Source: Ectocarpus siliculosus (taxonomy: Eukaryota > Sar > Phaeophyceae > Ectocarpales > Ectocarpaceae). From it: a stretch of 64,000 nucleotides of DNA. A program made the position numbers and the translations under genes. The notes beneath the pieces are model-generated. The model had not been told where the DNA came from. It searched no databases and worked only from the letters and a program-made list of their open reading frames with translations. This document shows positions 1 to 11,652 of this stretch, piece after piece (position 1 is the stretch's first letter; each line of letters starts with the position of its first letter). The stretch spans positions 343,436 through 407,435 of the forward strand of contig FN647863.1 in assembly GCA_000310025.1 (NCBI GenBank), given 5' to 3'.

Positions 1-587
1 TCACTTCCAACAGCATATTGGATCAATATCATCCCAGGCTCTACGGGAAGATGAGATATCGCGGCCAAGCCTCGACGGTAGGGGGAAGGGAAGTATACTA
101 GTGGTTTTGTCGACACAGTTATGGCGGTGGAATGGGCAAGAGTGTTTACCGGCCGGTCAGCAACGTTGAAACCGTTGCATGGGAAAATCCGAAGCTTCTA
201 AAATATTTGCAGTAAATATTCACGGAGACCGCCATGGACTTCCTTGTGCTTACTGTTCAAAGCTCCCGGCCATCCTCAATTCGGCAGGCGGCCAGATATT
301 GGTGTTGCGATTGAAACATGGTTAGATATTGCGTCTGTTTCAGCGTGACTTGACAGCGTTTCAGGGCTCGATGAACACGACCCCGAACGCTGGCACAAGC
401 GCTTTGCAATAGTATACTTCAAACAAGATCTGCTGCTCCATCGATGAGAGATCATTGTTCCATTTGCCGTCGGAGCGGGCAGAAGAAGGAAACCCCTTCA
501 TCAGCGAAGAACAATGAAAGCTCCTAGCTTCCAGGACTACGGGAGGAGATGGGCTACAGAGCTAGCGCTCGTGTGAGTGGTCTTTAC

Positions 588-1462
588 CTGACAGGTGCAA
601 GAACAGCAATCACCGCCGTCGTAGGCTGCGAAATTTGGAGGAAAAGAACGCGGAGGGACAGGCAAGAGAAAGGCATAGGGTTTACTCTTGTTGGTATGTA
701 GTCCACGCCACGTGTGTATTCGTGAGACAAAAAGGGAGCGAGTTCATAATCGAGAAGGGGGGCGCGGGATCACGGGAGTAGAGTCACGTGGAGCAGAGGC
801 CCTACATTATACAAAGCGTTTCTGACGTACTTGACTTCATTCCGCACTACCGAAGGCGACACGAGTGCGTCAAAGGGCGACCACGCCGAAGGAGCCTGCC
901 CAAGCGGCGTGAGCAAATCATGTGCACCACACACGTATATATAGCTCCTGTATGACCTCCCTCCTATATGACCCCCGCTCATACGTCAAACATACACGTC
1001 GTATATATGAACGAAGAGGTGCGTGGACTGGCTCCGCCAAGGTAAACGGGACGAACACTCACACGCACCATGATCCTGCTGCAACAGCCCCCAAGATGAG
1101 CAGTCTGAAGGACGGCGCGACCTTCATGGACCTCGGGAATTCACTCAAGCGCTGGTATCCAATGGAAAGAGTTGACCCAAAACGTCGTGAGGTGTCTAGC
1201 ACCCGCATCCACGCCGTCTTGAAGGTATTTCAACCGCCAAGAACTCCTACATGTTCGCTACGGTACGGGAAAACATAGTTCTCGGGCCAAGACCTACCGC
1301 ACTCTGGCGTGTTGAGATATTCACTTAGGGCCCATCACCAATTTCCTTCGCCCAGCTGCAGTTTTCGAGAATGTCGACGGTAACGCTGTCATCGTCCACA
1401 CAGGGGGCGTTCGGGTCGACACAGGCGAAGCTACGGCAGTGCCAGTCGTCCGCGGGGTAGTG
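588..1462 (-). pseudogene. Gene A module 7, frameshifted (exons 1462-1298, 625-588)
   Basis: HYPADDWHCRSFACVDP and VDDDSVTVDILENC align with module 7 of gene C. The LNR start GDG is then followed by CCC TAA instead of TAC TGC. The exon is one base short, so the downstream NTPECG part is out of frame. Splice sites and the microexon (AYDGGDCCSCTCQ) are intact. Confidence 0.75.
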
Positions 1463-1979
1463 CTGGAAGATGCGCGCGAAGCACAACCGGGAAAAGAAGA
1501 AGTTTGAGGCGGTAGCTCAGTTTCGAACGGGAGAGGGGGGGAAAGAGAACCACCCTAGCAAACACCACGGTACGTTACCAACTCTTGGATGCGGACGCGC
1601 CGTGACACGCACCTCGCACACCAGCAATCGAAGGGATAATGAGTGGAAGCGTATGTTTTTCGAAAGTCGCAATAGTGTCCTACATGAAATAATTTTTAGA
1701 GTAGACGGAGAAACCAACGCACAGACGGAATCACCATCGACAAGATTGACCGATTTCTAGAACCCGCGTGGGTTCCAAGCGTTTCATAGCTGACACTTGC
1801 ACGCGACCCGAATCCTCACCGTTACATGGAAGGAATTTCTTGTTCAGATATTAGAGGAAGAGTGGTAGGAGAGGGCAAGATGAGCTTGAGGGGACAAAAT
1901 TCCTCATCTCTCTCTCTTATCTACCTATTTCAAGCGGGTTGGCATGGCAGGTAGAAACAACGATACTTGTCCTACGTAC

Positions 1980-2863
1980 CTCGCAAGTGCATTCGCAGCA
2001 GTCACCGCCATCGTATGCTGAAGAAACGAGGGATAGTGAAACTGCGAGGGGGAACACAAGGGAACGCGGAGAGGGGGGGTGTCGAGGGAGTACACTGTTG
2101 ACTGGTTGAAGGTGATTCCTTGTGAAAGTCTGAATGATGCAAGTCTCGCATGCCAGGGCACAAGAATGGGCAAAAGGAACTAACGAGATCGGCGCTACCC
2201 ATTTATAACGAAAAGTAGACTTGCACACACTACCTTCGGCACATCTGCTGCCAAGAGTGCAGATAAGAGAACGAAGGAGAGAAATATAGACGGCAGAGGT
2301 CATTTGTTGAGCTGAAGCACTACCGTCGTCTCAGGACTACCAGCGCAGGAAATAGACATGGCATGTCTGGTTAGAGCGTTAACGCCACCTTGTGCTTGCC
2401 TTTGTGGTGGAAAAGCGGCTAAGCCGGGTGCGTCGGTATTCGCTTGAGACAGCAAGCTTTGCGATGTCTGTGATCTGTCGAAGAAGCTAGTTAACTGAAA
2501 AGTCGCCTGGACGCATCAAGTAAGAAGAGGGACAATGGCAGGGAAACAAGGCATTTTTCTGCTCTAGAGCCGGCAAGGACAAGATTGACTGTCGGTACCC
2601 ATTCTGCTTGCGACTGCTCCTGCTCTAGCAGGATGGTCAAAGTCGCCGAGAAGCAGAGAGTCGTCACCTTCCGATACGGGAACTCAAGACCTACCGCATA
2701 GTTCATTGTTGTTCTCTTCGTCGCAGGATCCGTCCCCAATTTTCACTGGGTAGCGGCAGCTATCCATCATATCCACGGTGAAGGAATCGTCATCGACGCA
2801 GGGTGCTTCGGGGTCGATGCAGGGAAAACCGGTCGAAACACCGCACTTCTGGTTCGGCGTGTC
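1980..2863 (-). CDS. Gene A module 6 (exons 2863-2695, 2017-1980)
   Basis: It starts DTPNQKCGVSTGFPCIDP, unlike the usual FACIDP, followed by GDGSCDEENNNELCG. The microexon reads AYDGGDCCECTCE. The long exon is 169 nt, the same as module 6 of genes B and C. A degraded MITE lies in the preceding intron near 3.2-3.4 kb. Confidence 0.75.
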
Positions 2864-3189
2864 CTGACAAGCACATACACGGCCGTACATTTGCCGGGGC
2901 CAAGTACGAACGCGTTGCAAGAGATCGAGAAATGAAGGGGGCCCAGGGATGGCGAAGTCAGCCTGGCGATTCAACTGACACCCCGAACCATAGTAGCGGA
3001 TCGACCTAGGGACGGGATTTCGTCGATGTGGAAGGCTTTTTGGGGCAGGGCGAAGAGGTGGTCAGCGGGCAACTCGACGGGTGACTAGTACGCCTCTCAG
3101 CAACGAAGGCGGAACTACTCTGTGCCACCTTCTTTGCACTTGTGTTGAAGCGGCTCGGTTGCTTTCGCGTGCCCTCAAAGACAAATGTG

Positions 3190-3440
3190 AGGCGCTCGCT
3201 ACCACAGGAAACAAGGAATGCGACACTTCGCACCTCCTGGACCCACCCTTCAAAGCTCGCACAACTTTCCGTCAGGAAGAGTGACGGTGCCGAAAATTGC
3301 GGCGTTGGAACCTTCTCGTCGAGGGGTGTGGAATCGTTTGACTTGAGAATCGTCTTTGGCGTGGAGCAGTCGAGCTTTGAAAATTGGTCCAGGGGGTGTG
3401 AGGCGTAATCTCATATGTCACTTACGGCGTGTATCTTGCC
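3190..3440. mobile_element. Degraded MITE in a gene A intron
   Basis: The right end carries CTTTGAAAATTGGTCC followed by AGGGGGTGTGA, and the left end carries the decayed inverse (CTGGACCCACCCTTCAAAG). It sits between modules 5 and 6, the position where genes B (18.6 kb) and C (41.2 kb) carry the same element. Borders are approximate. Confidence 0.5.
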
Positions 3441-3693
3441 TCCTGGGTTTCCAACTACGCAGTACAAGTATTGGATGCAATCGTCCTACTCCCGACGAGG
3501 TTGGATACTTCTCTCCTCCGCACATACACTGGTCTAGCTGGAAAACAAGTTCACAGCCACGAGGGAGCGGTAGCGGGGTAAGGTACAGGTGCATCGGCAG
3601 CCTCGGCAGTTTTTTCGTGTTTTCTCTTACAAGGCTCATGCCTTTCAATTGTTTCGCTTTCAATGCCAAAAGCGTCATCCATGATTCGCATAC

Positions 3694-4196
3694 CTCGCAG
3701 GTGCACTCGCAGCAGTCGCCGCCGTCGTAAGCTGAGAAAAAATGTGCGGAGGGGGGGGTATTAAATCGTTTAGTACACACCACATAACAACCCCTAGCGC
3801 GCCACATAAAAACGTGCTTTACCGCCATCGTGTCGCGGTTGAAGTTGGGCGTTTCCGTGTTTCTTGGCGGCTTCTGCCCTTGCATCAAATCCAATCCGTC
3901 ATTTGGTTCCGCCTGCGTGACGATACGGTTTGGCACTAGCGCCATTCATGTCCTGCGGAAATCCAACCTACGTATGAGAACCAAAGACGCCATGAGTACG
4001 CACCGCAGGCTTCGTTGTTGTTGTCCATGTTACAGTAGCCGTTGCCAATGGAGACAGTGTCGCAAATGTCGACGATATCGACAGTGATGTCGTCATCATT
4101 GACGCAAGCCGCGTCCGGGTCAATGCAGGCAAAGCCGCTGCCACAGGCGCCGTGCCAGTCGTCATCCCAGTGCCAGTCATAGGCCTCAGGCGGACG
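3694..4196 (-). CDS. Gene A module 5 (exons 4196-4004, 3731-3694)
   Basis: The exon opens with RPPEAYDWHWDDDWHGACG, then FACIDPDAACVNDDD, then GNGYCNMDNNNEACG. The microexon reads AYDGGDCCECTCE. The Asp/Trp stretch is shorter than in gene B and has His substitutions. The frame is intact. Confidence 0.75.
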
Positions 4197-4505
4197 CTGA
4201 CGGGTGTGTAATCAAAGCAACGATTTTGGCGACAAGTGCTTGTGCAGGAAAATGCAATATTTGGCCATTGGGACAGAAAGAGAGGTGGAGAACACGTGCT
4301 GATAAAGAAAGCCGCTTGAACGTCTTTGGCAAGCCTACGTATCGTACCGCACCGGAACACTCTCGGCGACGTAACCACGTGCTCCTGAAGTCAAACTCCA
4401 CAGATGAGGTGGTCGGGGCAATTGATGGAAAGGAGGGCAAAGCGATCTACCAAGGGTACGAAAACTGATTCCTTTGAGAATATTCCTGGTTGAAAGGTTG
4501 CTCAC

Positions 4506-5253
4506 CACGCATGCGCACTCGCAGCAGTCGCCGCCATCGTAGCCTGGGGAATCAGAGCGGCACGTGGGAAAGAGGGGCATGAAAATTGTACAGGGGAATG
4601 GCGAAACGAACAATGACGGTCGGATGACACCGATTGAGTCCCCGACCCTGTACTATCTCAAATGCCAGCATGCGAACGGATAAATCAATGAAAGCTCACC
4701 GCAGGCTTCGTGGTTGTTCTCCTCGTCACAGTACCCGTTGCCCATATTAAGCACGTACCTGGGTCAGTGGAAATAAGCGCGTTATACGCATGGGCAGCGA
4801 ATAACGGTGAAGAATATTCCAATGATACGTTTCACTCTGGGGACTAGCATGGCAACGAGTCGGCCTGGCCCCTTGTATTGCCGTATCCACGCAGCTACTA
4901 CAAACGATAGGCTGCAAACGCTCCTCCACCGGGGACTCTGAAATTATTCTGGACAGGATACCATCTGAACGACAAACATGTCAAGATGAAGAACATAGGT
5001 TTGAGGGCTGATCAAGGCCGACAGACACCAGACACGCTCAAACACACATACAAAAGGCACACACATATGGTAAACACGTGCAGTTATCGTCTGTTATCGT
5101 GATGGTAATCGCAACTGTGACATACCCGCAGTTCTCCACCAAGTCAACGGTGATGTCGTCATCGTCAACACAAGGTGCTGCCGGGTCGATACAGGCAAAC
5201 CCGTCACCGCCATCGGCGCAGACTCTGTCTTCGTCGTCGTCCCATGGGGGGAC
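4506..5253 (-). CDS. Gene A module 4 (exons 5253-5126, 4758-4700, 4543-4506)
   Basis: The acidic segment reads PPWDDDEDRVCADGGDGF then ACIDPAAPCVDDDDITVD, and the LNR half reads MGNGYCDEENNHEACG. The first half is split by a phase-2 intron (GG|G), exactly as in genes B and C. The microexon encodes GYDGGDCCECACV. The upstream acceptor (TGCCAG) is intact, but no earlier exon was found. Confidence 0.75.
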
Positions 5254-5599
5254 CTGGCACAAGCCCGAACATCAACAGACAAGAAACAGTATTTTTTCAT
5301 CGTTGAGGACGACGGAGTGGAGGGGAGATCAGGGGTCAAGGCAAATCTGTGTCGATTCACCTTAGCAATAGGCAACGTCGTGTTTTCAGAGCACTAGCGA
5401 GGACAGGGGGGGGGGGGCGTACTCGTATGTTGCATTCCCCAGTTGTTAGACCACCAAATGCCCTCGAGAGAACGGAGCAATGTTCGCACAGAGCATTGAG
5501 AGGACAGTGGGGGAGGGAGTTGCCTACCGGTTTGCGTGGAAACCTGACCCCAGCAAGTACAGAGCACACGCAAACGCTACGAAAACTTAAGAAAAACAT

Positions 5600-6900
5600 A
5601 AATAAATAAATAATGTACAATCAATCAAATCAATGCTGTAGAGCCTCCCTGTATCTCAACCACACAGTCCACAGTCCGCTCTCGGGGTGGAAGATCCATC
5701 GCGAGACGGTGCGGCGGGATTGTCAGCGGACTGAATAAACCGACGGACAACATTTCCGGCCACTGCGGCAACCGTGTTTGCCTGCCAGGCTGGTCGTGTG
5801 GGCACGGTTATTCACACGGACGCCGCTTGAAGAGAAGGGTATATGGCTGACTCAAACCCCGCGTAGACGCCGTGAGCAATTTCTTGTGCGGAGCGAATAA
5901 GAGGGTCTCCGATCTGCGACATATTTTCACACATTCTTGGTACAGTAGATCGTTGTCACAAAAAGAACCTTGCAGCTGCATACCTGCAGCAGACCACGAA
6001 CAACGTTCTATTCTGTCCAATCGTTCAATCAGAATAGAGCGGACACGATCGCCTCTGATATGTGTGCGCCACCGACATTCGTTGCTCGTTCTACCGTTCG
6101 TTTTTTCGTAGCCCCAAGTAGCCCGCAGGTGGCATTGTGGTGGCACGCACATACGCATACGTTTCTTTCCATCTCTTCTCGCGGACGGGGTATTGTGAAT
6201 TTTTGTGATCCCATCCGTGATTTCCACAAACGGCTCCAACATCCAACGAAGCCGGCAAAGGACTGAGACAGAACCAAGAACTCTTCTTCCTTCAGGTTCC
6301 TCCAGTTACAACAAGGGGTTTCTTCCTCCAGGTTCCTCCAGGTACAACAAGGGGGTTGGTGCTTCAGTCTTTAGCGGTAGACGGCAGACCGTTGTGTGCA
6401 TATCGACCCACAGCTGTCAGCGATTGACTGCCTCTGCTGGCCTTACCTACAGCAGTACGCGCATACCTGTTTTGTCTCTTTCCGCTCGTTGCACACAAGT
6501 TCACAAGTTCCCTCCCACCCCCCATCGCATGCGCTACAGCGCAGCCAGCCGGTACACGTGAAATTAGTCAGTGGGTTTGGTGATATTGGATGTGAGTCTA
6601 TTGCGAAGAGTGCATCTATCTCCGAAAACACGGTCATACATGTGTTCTGGCGGTCGTTCGAACCTAAACAGCAGAATATACCTGGTATAAATAAATAATA
6701 CAACATGTTGTTCAACCAACGGCGCTGGGATGATGCCAGAAGAACCCACCCCGCCAGCCCGCTTACCAGAGAAGTTACAAAGTTGGAGAGCTCACACCTG
6801 GATTGATCGCTAGTCCATAAAGTACTCGAAGTTCCGCAAGTGCCCGCAGCCCTCTTCACGGCGGTGGTAGCAAACTGGTGATGATGCTGATGGTGTTGTG
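5600..6900 (+). repeat. R2 family dispersed repeat, fragment a
   Basis: Several blocks match the R2 element at 28.69-30.33 kb in the same orientation: the GAAGATCCATCGCGAGACGG block near 5690, the CTTGAAGAGAAGGGTAT block near 5825, CTCTTCTTCC with AGGTTCCTCCAG near 6280, and GGCGGTCGTTCGAACCT near 6650. No intact coding frame is shared between copies. The gene A homology stops at the left border. Confidence 0.6.
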
Positions 6901-6974
6901 TGCTGCAGTACATCATCACCGATGAGAGAACCCTTTCACCGATGAGAGAACCCTTAAGAACATACGTACTAGAC

Positions 6975-7903
6975 TACCGTAAGTGACACAAGATAACACA
7001 CTCACAGAAGATAGTACACCTCTCCAGGAAAGCACACCCGTTGACGTTTGTTTTGGACACAGGGAAAAAACACCAATTTATCACACCGGTGACACAAGAT
7101 AGCACACCCCCTATAGTCACTACGCCGCTACTCAATCACGGAACCCCCATTATCACACCTGTTGGCTGGTGGTGGTACGGACCACTGGGATGTGCACAGC
7201 CCGACGTGCACACACACGAGCAGATGCACACAGCAGCTGGTATGCACACAAACAAGGACAATACGGAGACACAACCCTCCTGGAAACAACCCTGCTGGAA
7301 GTGCCATCAAAGTCTGCGCAATTGATTAACCACATATTTTTGCGTTCACGACCCTGTCTTGTCGCCGCCCTCGCGCTGCCCTCGTATCACACCCCTCAAA
7401 GGAATGTGGAGGCAACAATGTGATGACAAGAGAGATAGCACACACTCTTCCTTGTTTATGAAACCTCTCCAAGGAAGTGTGTGTGTTTTGAAGAACACCC
7501 TTAATATATCACACCCACCCCCTTGTAGGAATACTTTTGAATGTGGGGGCAGAAATTTTTTGCTTCTCTGTAGTTGGCAATGGAGATATCACCCTCCCTT
7601 TTTATTACACCCCTTTCAAGGAAAGTCTATGGGAGCCGCCATCTGCTGGCAAAGTTGTTATCACACCCCTAATTTATCACACCGCTTCAAGGAATAGTGG
7701 AGCAGGTAAGTATATGTTATCACACACCCTTTTTATCATACATTCCCCTTTGATATATCTCACCTGATTGCGGGCTCTTGTCAACGTGCACATTATCACA
7801 CCGGTGACACAAGATAGCACATCCATTCCAGGAAAGCACACCCGGTGATAAGTTTTTAAACTCCGAAATCTTACCACCGGGGTGTGCTTGTGTCACTTCG
7901 GTA
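6975..7903. mobile_element. TIR element with subterminal TATCACACC repeats
   Basis: The left end TACCGTAAGTGACACAAG is matched in inverse orientation by the right end (CTTGTGTCACTTCGGTA), with one base missing. TA at both borders would be the target duplication. Inside are about ten copies of TATCACACC or GATAGCACACC, several followed by AAGGAA. The same termini occur on the short MITE at 13634-13831, so this is probably a longer member of that family. No transposase was found. Confidence 0.55.
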
Positions 7904-10500
7904 CTGTAGGTACTGAACGGCCTCCGCGCCCCCAGTGGGCGCGGGGGCCCCAATTGCAAGCGAAAGTGTTGGACGACGGTGAAGAGGGAGACGCTATGAA
8001 GAAGACAGCGATGTTGGAAAGCTGATAAGAATTTTTTCCCGTGCACGGGTGCGAGTGGAAAGGCGAGGCACAGCGTAATGTGCAGGTGACACATGTGTAT
8101 GTACATGAACATCCCTTTGAAACAATGTGTTGAAGTCAGGCAGCGAGCGTTGAGAAAACCCTGCGGATACGATCCTACGTAAATGCATATACATGCCGCC
8201 GTAGACATTTTTTTTTTCTGTTCAAGCCTATGGTACACCTGAAGGATCGGTGATGCCAGCCAGCACACAGACGGGCAGCTGTGCGTCTGTCTGAAGTTGT
8301 ATATGAAGTTCGGGTGAACCCGTCGAGGCAAGAAGAGAGCTGCACTCTTCTTCCAACAACAAACATCGAAGGCAAGCACCCCAGGAAGGGCCTCAGGGAG
8401 AGGAACCCTTGTGTGTGACCATGGATCGGAGCTACCCGGCAGAAATGGTATGTGAGCGTCATCATTTGTAGAGAGAGGAACCACAGAAAAAAAAGTATTA
8501 AGTCTACTAACTGCATTGTAGGTGTACAGACAGAAAATGTCGGTCGGACGGCTCCAACGAGGTATTCGGAATTTAGTGTTGCATGCATTGTTTGGCAAAG
8601 AAGCCGACGAACTTCTGCGTTGCCTCAGTACAGCAGTCCCAAGGCGCTTTCTTTGCGCTTCAGGTTTGAGAATGACACGGGGAGGGACCTGCTCCCTCTG
8701 CAACCCACAGGATGTATATAGGCAGTGGGTGACATTTGGGTAAGGTTATTGCCCGGATTGTGACGGTTATGGGCGGGCCATGGCCGAAAACCCACTAATT
8801 AATGTCAAGACCCCCATTTAGGGCACGACAACGGCAGCGGCATGAAAAAAATGCGAAGAGCAGTGAGAAAGGGCGCTGAAATACTTTCGCGGAGCACGTT
8901 ACTCCGGAACGACTGCTGTAGTAGATGAAGGCATGATGTGCGCAAGGTCCACCTATTTGTCTTGTTTTGGCAACAAAGGCATCCATCCACGATACGACTT
9001 ACCACCTTCACACAGCATATACAGAACCCGAAGTTCGTGGCGTTTTTGTCCCTTATGCAGTGGCCAGGCCCGTCAATACATTTTATTATCTGTACTACAG
9101 TATGCAAACGGAAGTGAGCACCACGGAAAAACACCGTCAGGACGGCTGCCACACATGATTGGGTCTTGTGCAAGACCTGTTGGCTGCAATACTTTGCAAC
9201 CCACACACAAACGCTACGCACTGTATACGCAACAACGCCACGCAAAGCTGTCCAACACAAGTAGAAACCCACCCGCCAAACTTTTGAAAACGCAGGAAGG
9301 CTCGTATCCATCCTGTGCCTCTCTGCACAACAATACGGGCTTTCGACCTGCGGTTAGTTACAGAGACGGGGCAACGTTTAGTTCAAGCAAGGGTCTCGAG
9401 CACGAAAGGCTGCGAGAGGAAAAAACGTGGAAGATGTTGTTTTTGGAAGACAGACTGCAGAAATTTGTCCACCACACCATCGCGTCTCTGGGACTCGCCC
9501 CGTGACACACTCATTCAACGCATGCGAGGGAAAATGGCCCTGTCAACAACCTCGCACCGACAAACGACCACGCCTAGTTGCGTAGAAACACGGAGTTTTA
9601 TCTACATGTCCTATTCGAACGATTGCCAAAACACTACATGTAAAATCATCGAAACTTGTCGCAAACAATGCGGAATGTGCATCCTTCCCTAGTACACACC
9701 AAACACATCGGAAGGCGACGTCGTTTTGACCGTCCATTCATCGCCGGGGGGTTGTCATGGGCTGCGCATATATATGGGAGCTAAACGAGGGAGAGGGAAG
9801 ACCATGGGAGAAAATCGGATACCAAACACACTTTACCGGACAGAGGTTGTAGCGGGCGACAAAACAAGCAGCAGCACGTCTACAGATGGAGCCCGCACGT
9901 AAGGTCTACAGGTTGTGAACCTATCCATAAGAGCAGGTGCCCAGCCCGGACGTGGTATCAAGAAGACGAACCGCGCGATTGCTTGGGGGAGCACCGTAGA
10001 GCACGGGGGCGGAGGTCCTACGATCGTAGAGCGGAGGGACGGTCTTCGGCCAATGTAGCTAAACAAGAGCGGGGAGTACACGAACGCCCAACACGACCAG
10101 TAATATTCTGTTTTTCCTCCGGTCTTTGTTTGCGTGGTTTAGCGCCTTGTCCAGGCCAAGGATATTTGCGGTGCGGTGAAATCAAAGCCTAATGCCTTGT
10201 GCCAGCCTGTCGCGATCGCTTGCGGTTGACCGTTTCCGTCGCAACTGCCAGACACAACGCCGGCATCGTACGGGGTCTCGTCCCCTGTTCTGTGGACGTA
10301 CCTTCGTGGCGACAAGTTAGCTAGACCTCGCCTGTCGCTCGAGGCTCGGTGGGCTCTAGGCATCGATACGTTGTGAGACATGTCTCTTGCGTAGTCTGAC
10401 TGTTCGTGAAGAATATTTTTGCGTTGATTACGATTTGCGTTTGGCCTGTTCTTGTTTTAAGTTTTCGTCGTATGTATAATCGTTTGTGGGAACAGCTAGC
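7904..10500. other. Intergenic, mostly unassigned
   Basis: No gene is supported here. About 8200-8340 is a reverse-oriented R2 fragment matching 29.95-30.06 kb (GTCTGTCTGAAGTTGT, GCCAGCCAGCACAC). Open frames exist on both strands, but none has recognisable domains or conserved splice structure. Upstream homology between genes B and C begins near 10505. Confidence 0.5.
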
Positions 10501-10747
10501 ACGGATGACGTCGGCATCAGTTGGACCGACACGGATGCGAAAAGAGATCAGAATATTTGTTGTGCCAAGACAGCAACAACCCCAACAGTCTAAGTTCGGG
10601 CGACTACGCTGCGAGTCGAACTCAGGTCCCAAACCTCAGAAGGTAACGGGTTACAGACGGTGTGGTTCGGTTCGCTCTGCGATGCTGTCCCTACTTTCCT
10701 CAACCAGGCCACACTTCCGGGAGAAAGCACGGCGTACGACCGTCGCC

Positions 10748-11652
10748 ATGACTAAGCATTCCAGCCGCCTGCTGGGCGTCCTCGGTGCTGCGGCCATCCT
10801 GTCCAGCGTCGGTGCCTGCTGGGAGGATGGCTTCGGAGACGGGTACTGCCAGCTGCAAAACAACAATGCAGAATGCGGTATGTCTACTGTACCTCCTGGT
10901 GATGTTACTCGTTCCGTTCAGAAACAACGTTCAGGGCGTCCTTTCGCCCATTCCTCCGAGTAGAAGCCGAAAACCATTGCTGACAACCATGTGCGACGAG
11001 CAATCGCCCTTAGCTGTGGTTGATACGTGCTGAAGGCGCGACGATCCGAACAAGTTTGAAGTCAGACTACAACGTCTGAGTAGAGATCCGAACGGGGGGT
11101 GTCCAAGCTCTTAAGATATTGGAAGCTGACAACATGCCTAGGAAGGTAGACTGTAGCCAAGTGTGATACGGAGCTTCAAGACCGTTGGTCTCTGCTTAGT
11201 CTAGGCCGTAAAGATCGTTGGTACAGTAGGCGGTATGAATAATAATCCTTAACTCTGCCCCGCCGACTCTCTCACACACACGCCTGGTTCATGAATGTCG
11301 CCCCTCCCACCCTTCGAAGGCATGGCTCCCACTGAATCACCGAGATCTTTGGGCCGTTGTTAAAATGTCTCGTTTCTATCCTTCTTTCTCGATTTACGAA
11401 ATGATCGCGTTTCGGCGTAGCATGTGCGTGGTCCAGAAAGCTGTCGGCATCTCCCCTCTCGTGACTGATTGCAAGGTTACGTAGAACTGTGGGCCTACAA
11501 CCCTCGTTGCAACGGTTCTAAATATTCGATCTGGCTCGTCTCTCTCCTAGTGCGAATTTCCTTCACCTCATGTCGACGTTCGTTGTCGTCACCCCTCGGC
11601 CCCCCCCGTTGCAGGGTACGACGGCGGCGACTGCTGCGAGTGCACTTGCCAG
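10748..11652 (+). CDS. Gene B signal peptide and module 1 (exons 10748-10877, 11615-11652)
   Basis: ATG is followed by TKHSSR, a hydrophobic core and VGA, then CWEDGFGDGYCQLQNNNAEC and the microexon GYDGGDCCECTCQ. Module 1 lacks the acidic FACIDP segment found in the other modules. The intron is phase 1 (G|GG). Confidence 0.8.

Larger units (their letters stand above)
1..5253 (-). pseudogene. Gene A: 5'-truncated third copy of the LNR-repeat/discoidin gene, continuing past the left edge
   Basis: Minus-strand exons homologous to modules 4-7 of genes B and C: 5253-5126 and 4758-4700 (module 4, first half in two exons), 4543-4506, 4196-4004, 3731-3694, 2863-2695, 2017-1980, 1462-1298 and 625-588. 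All but one keep GT-AG borders and the family phases (0 in, 1 between halves). The exception is 1462-1298: it is 165 nt where the phase pattern needs one more base, and its frame reaches a TAA directly after GDGP. No signal-peptide exon or modules 1-3 were found to the right; homology to gene C introns stops near 5600, where dispersed repeats begin. Bases 1-587 match the gene C intron at 38.0-38.75 kb, so module 8 is expected about 150 bp left of the window. The modules are normally secreted, Ca-binding-like LNRs. I call it a pseudogene because of the 5' loss plus the frameshift; a sequencing error in module 7 or a missing distant 5' end could change that. Confidence 0.75.

Noticed and set aside
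7720-8703. 327-codon minus-strand open frame
   Set aside because: It runs across a TIR-element end, unassigned DNA and an R2 fragment, has no recognisable domain, and is not kept in other copies of those repeats.
8933-9505. 190-codon plus-strand frame
   Set aside because: No domain, signal or conserved counterpart; overlapping frames of similar length exist on the other strand.
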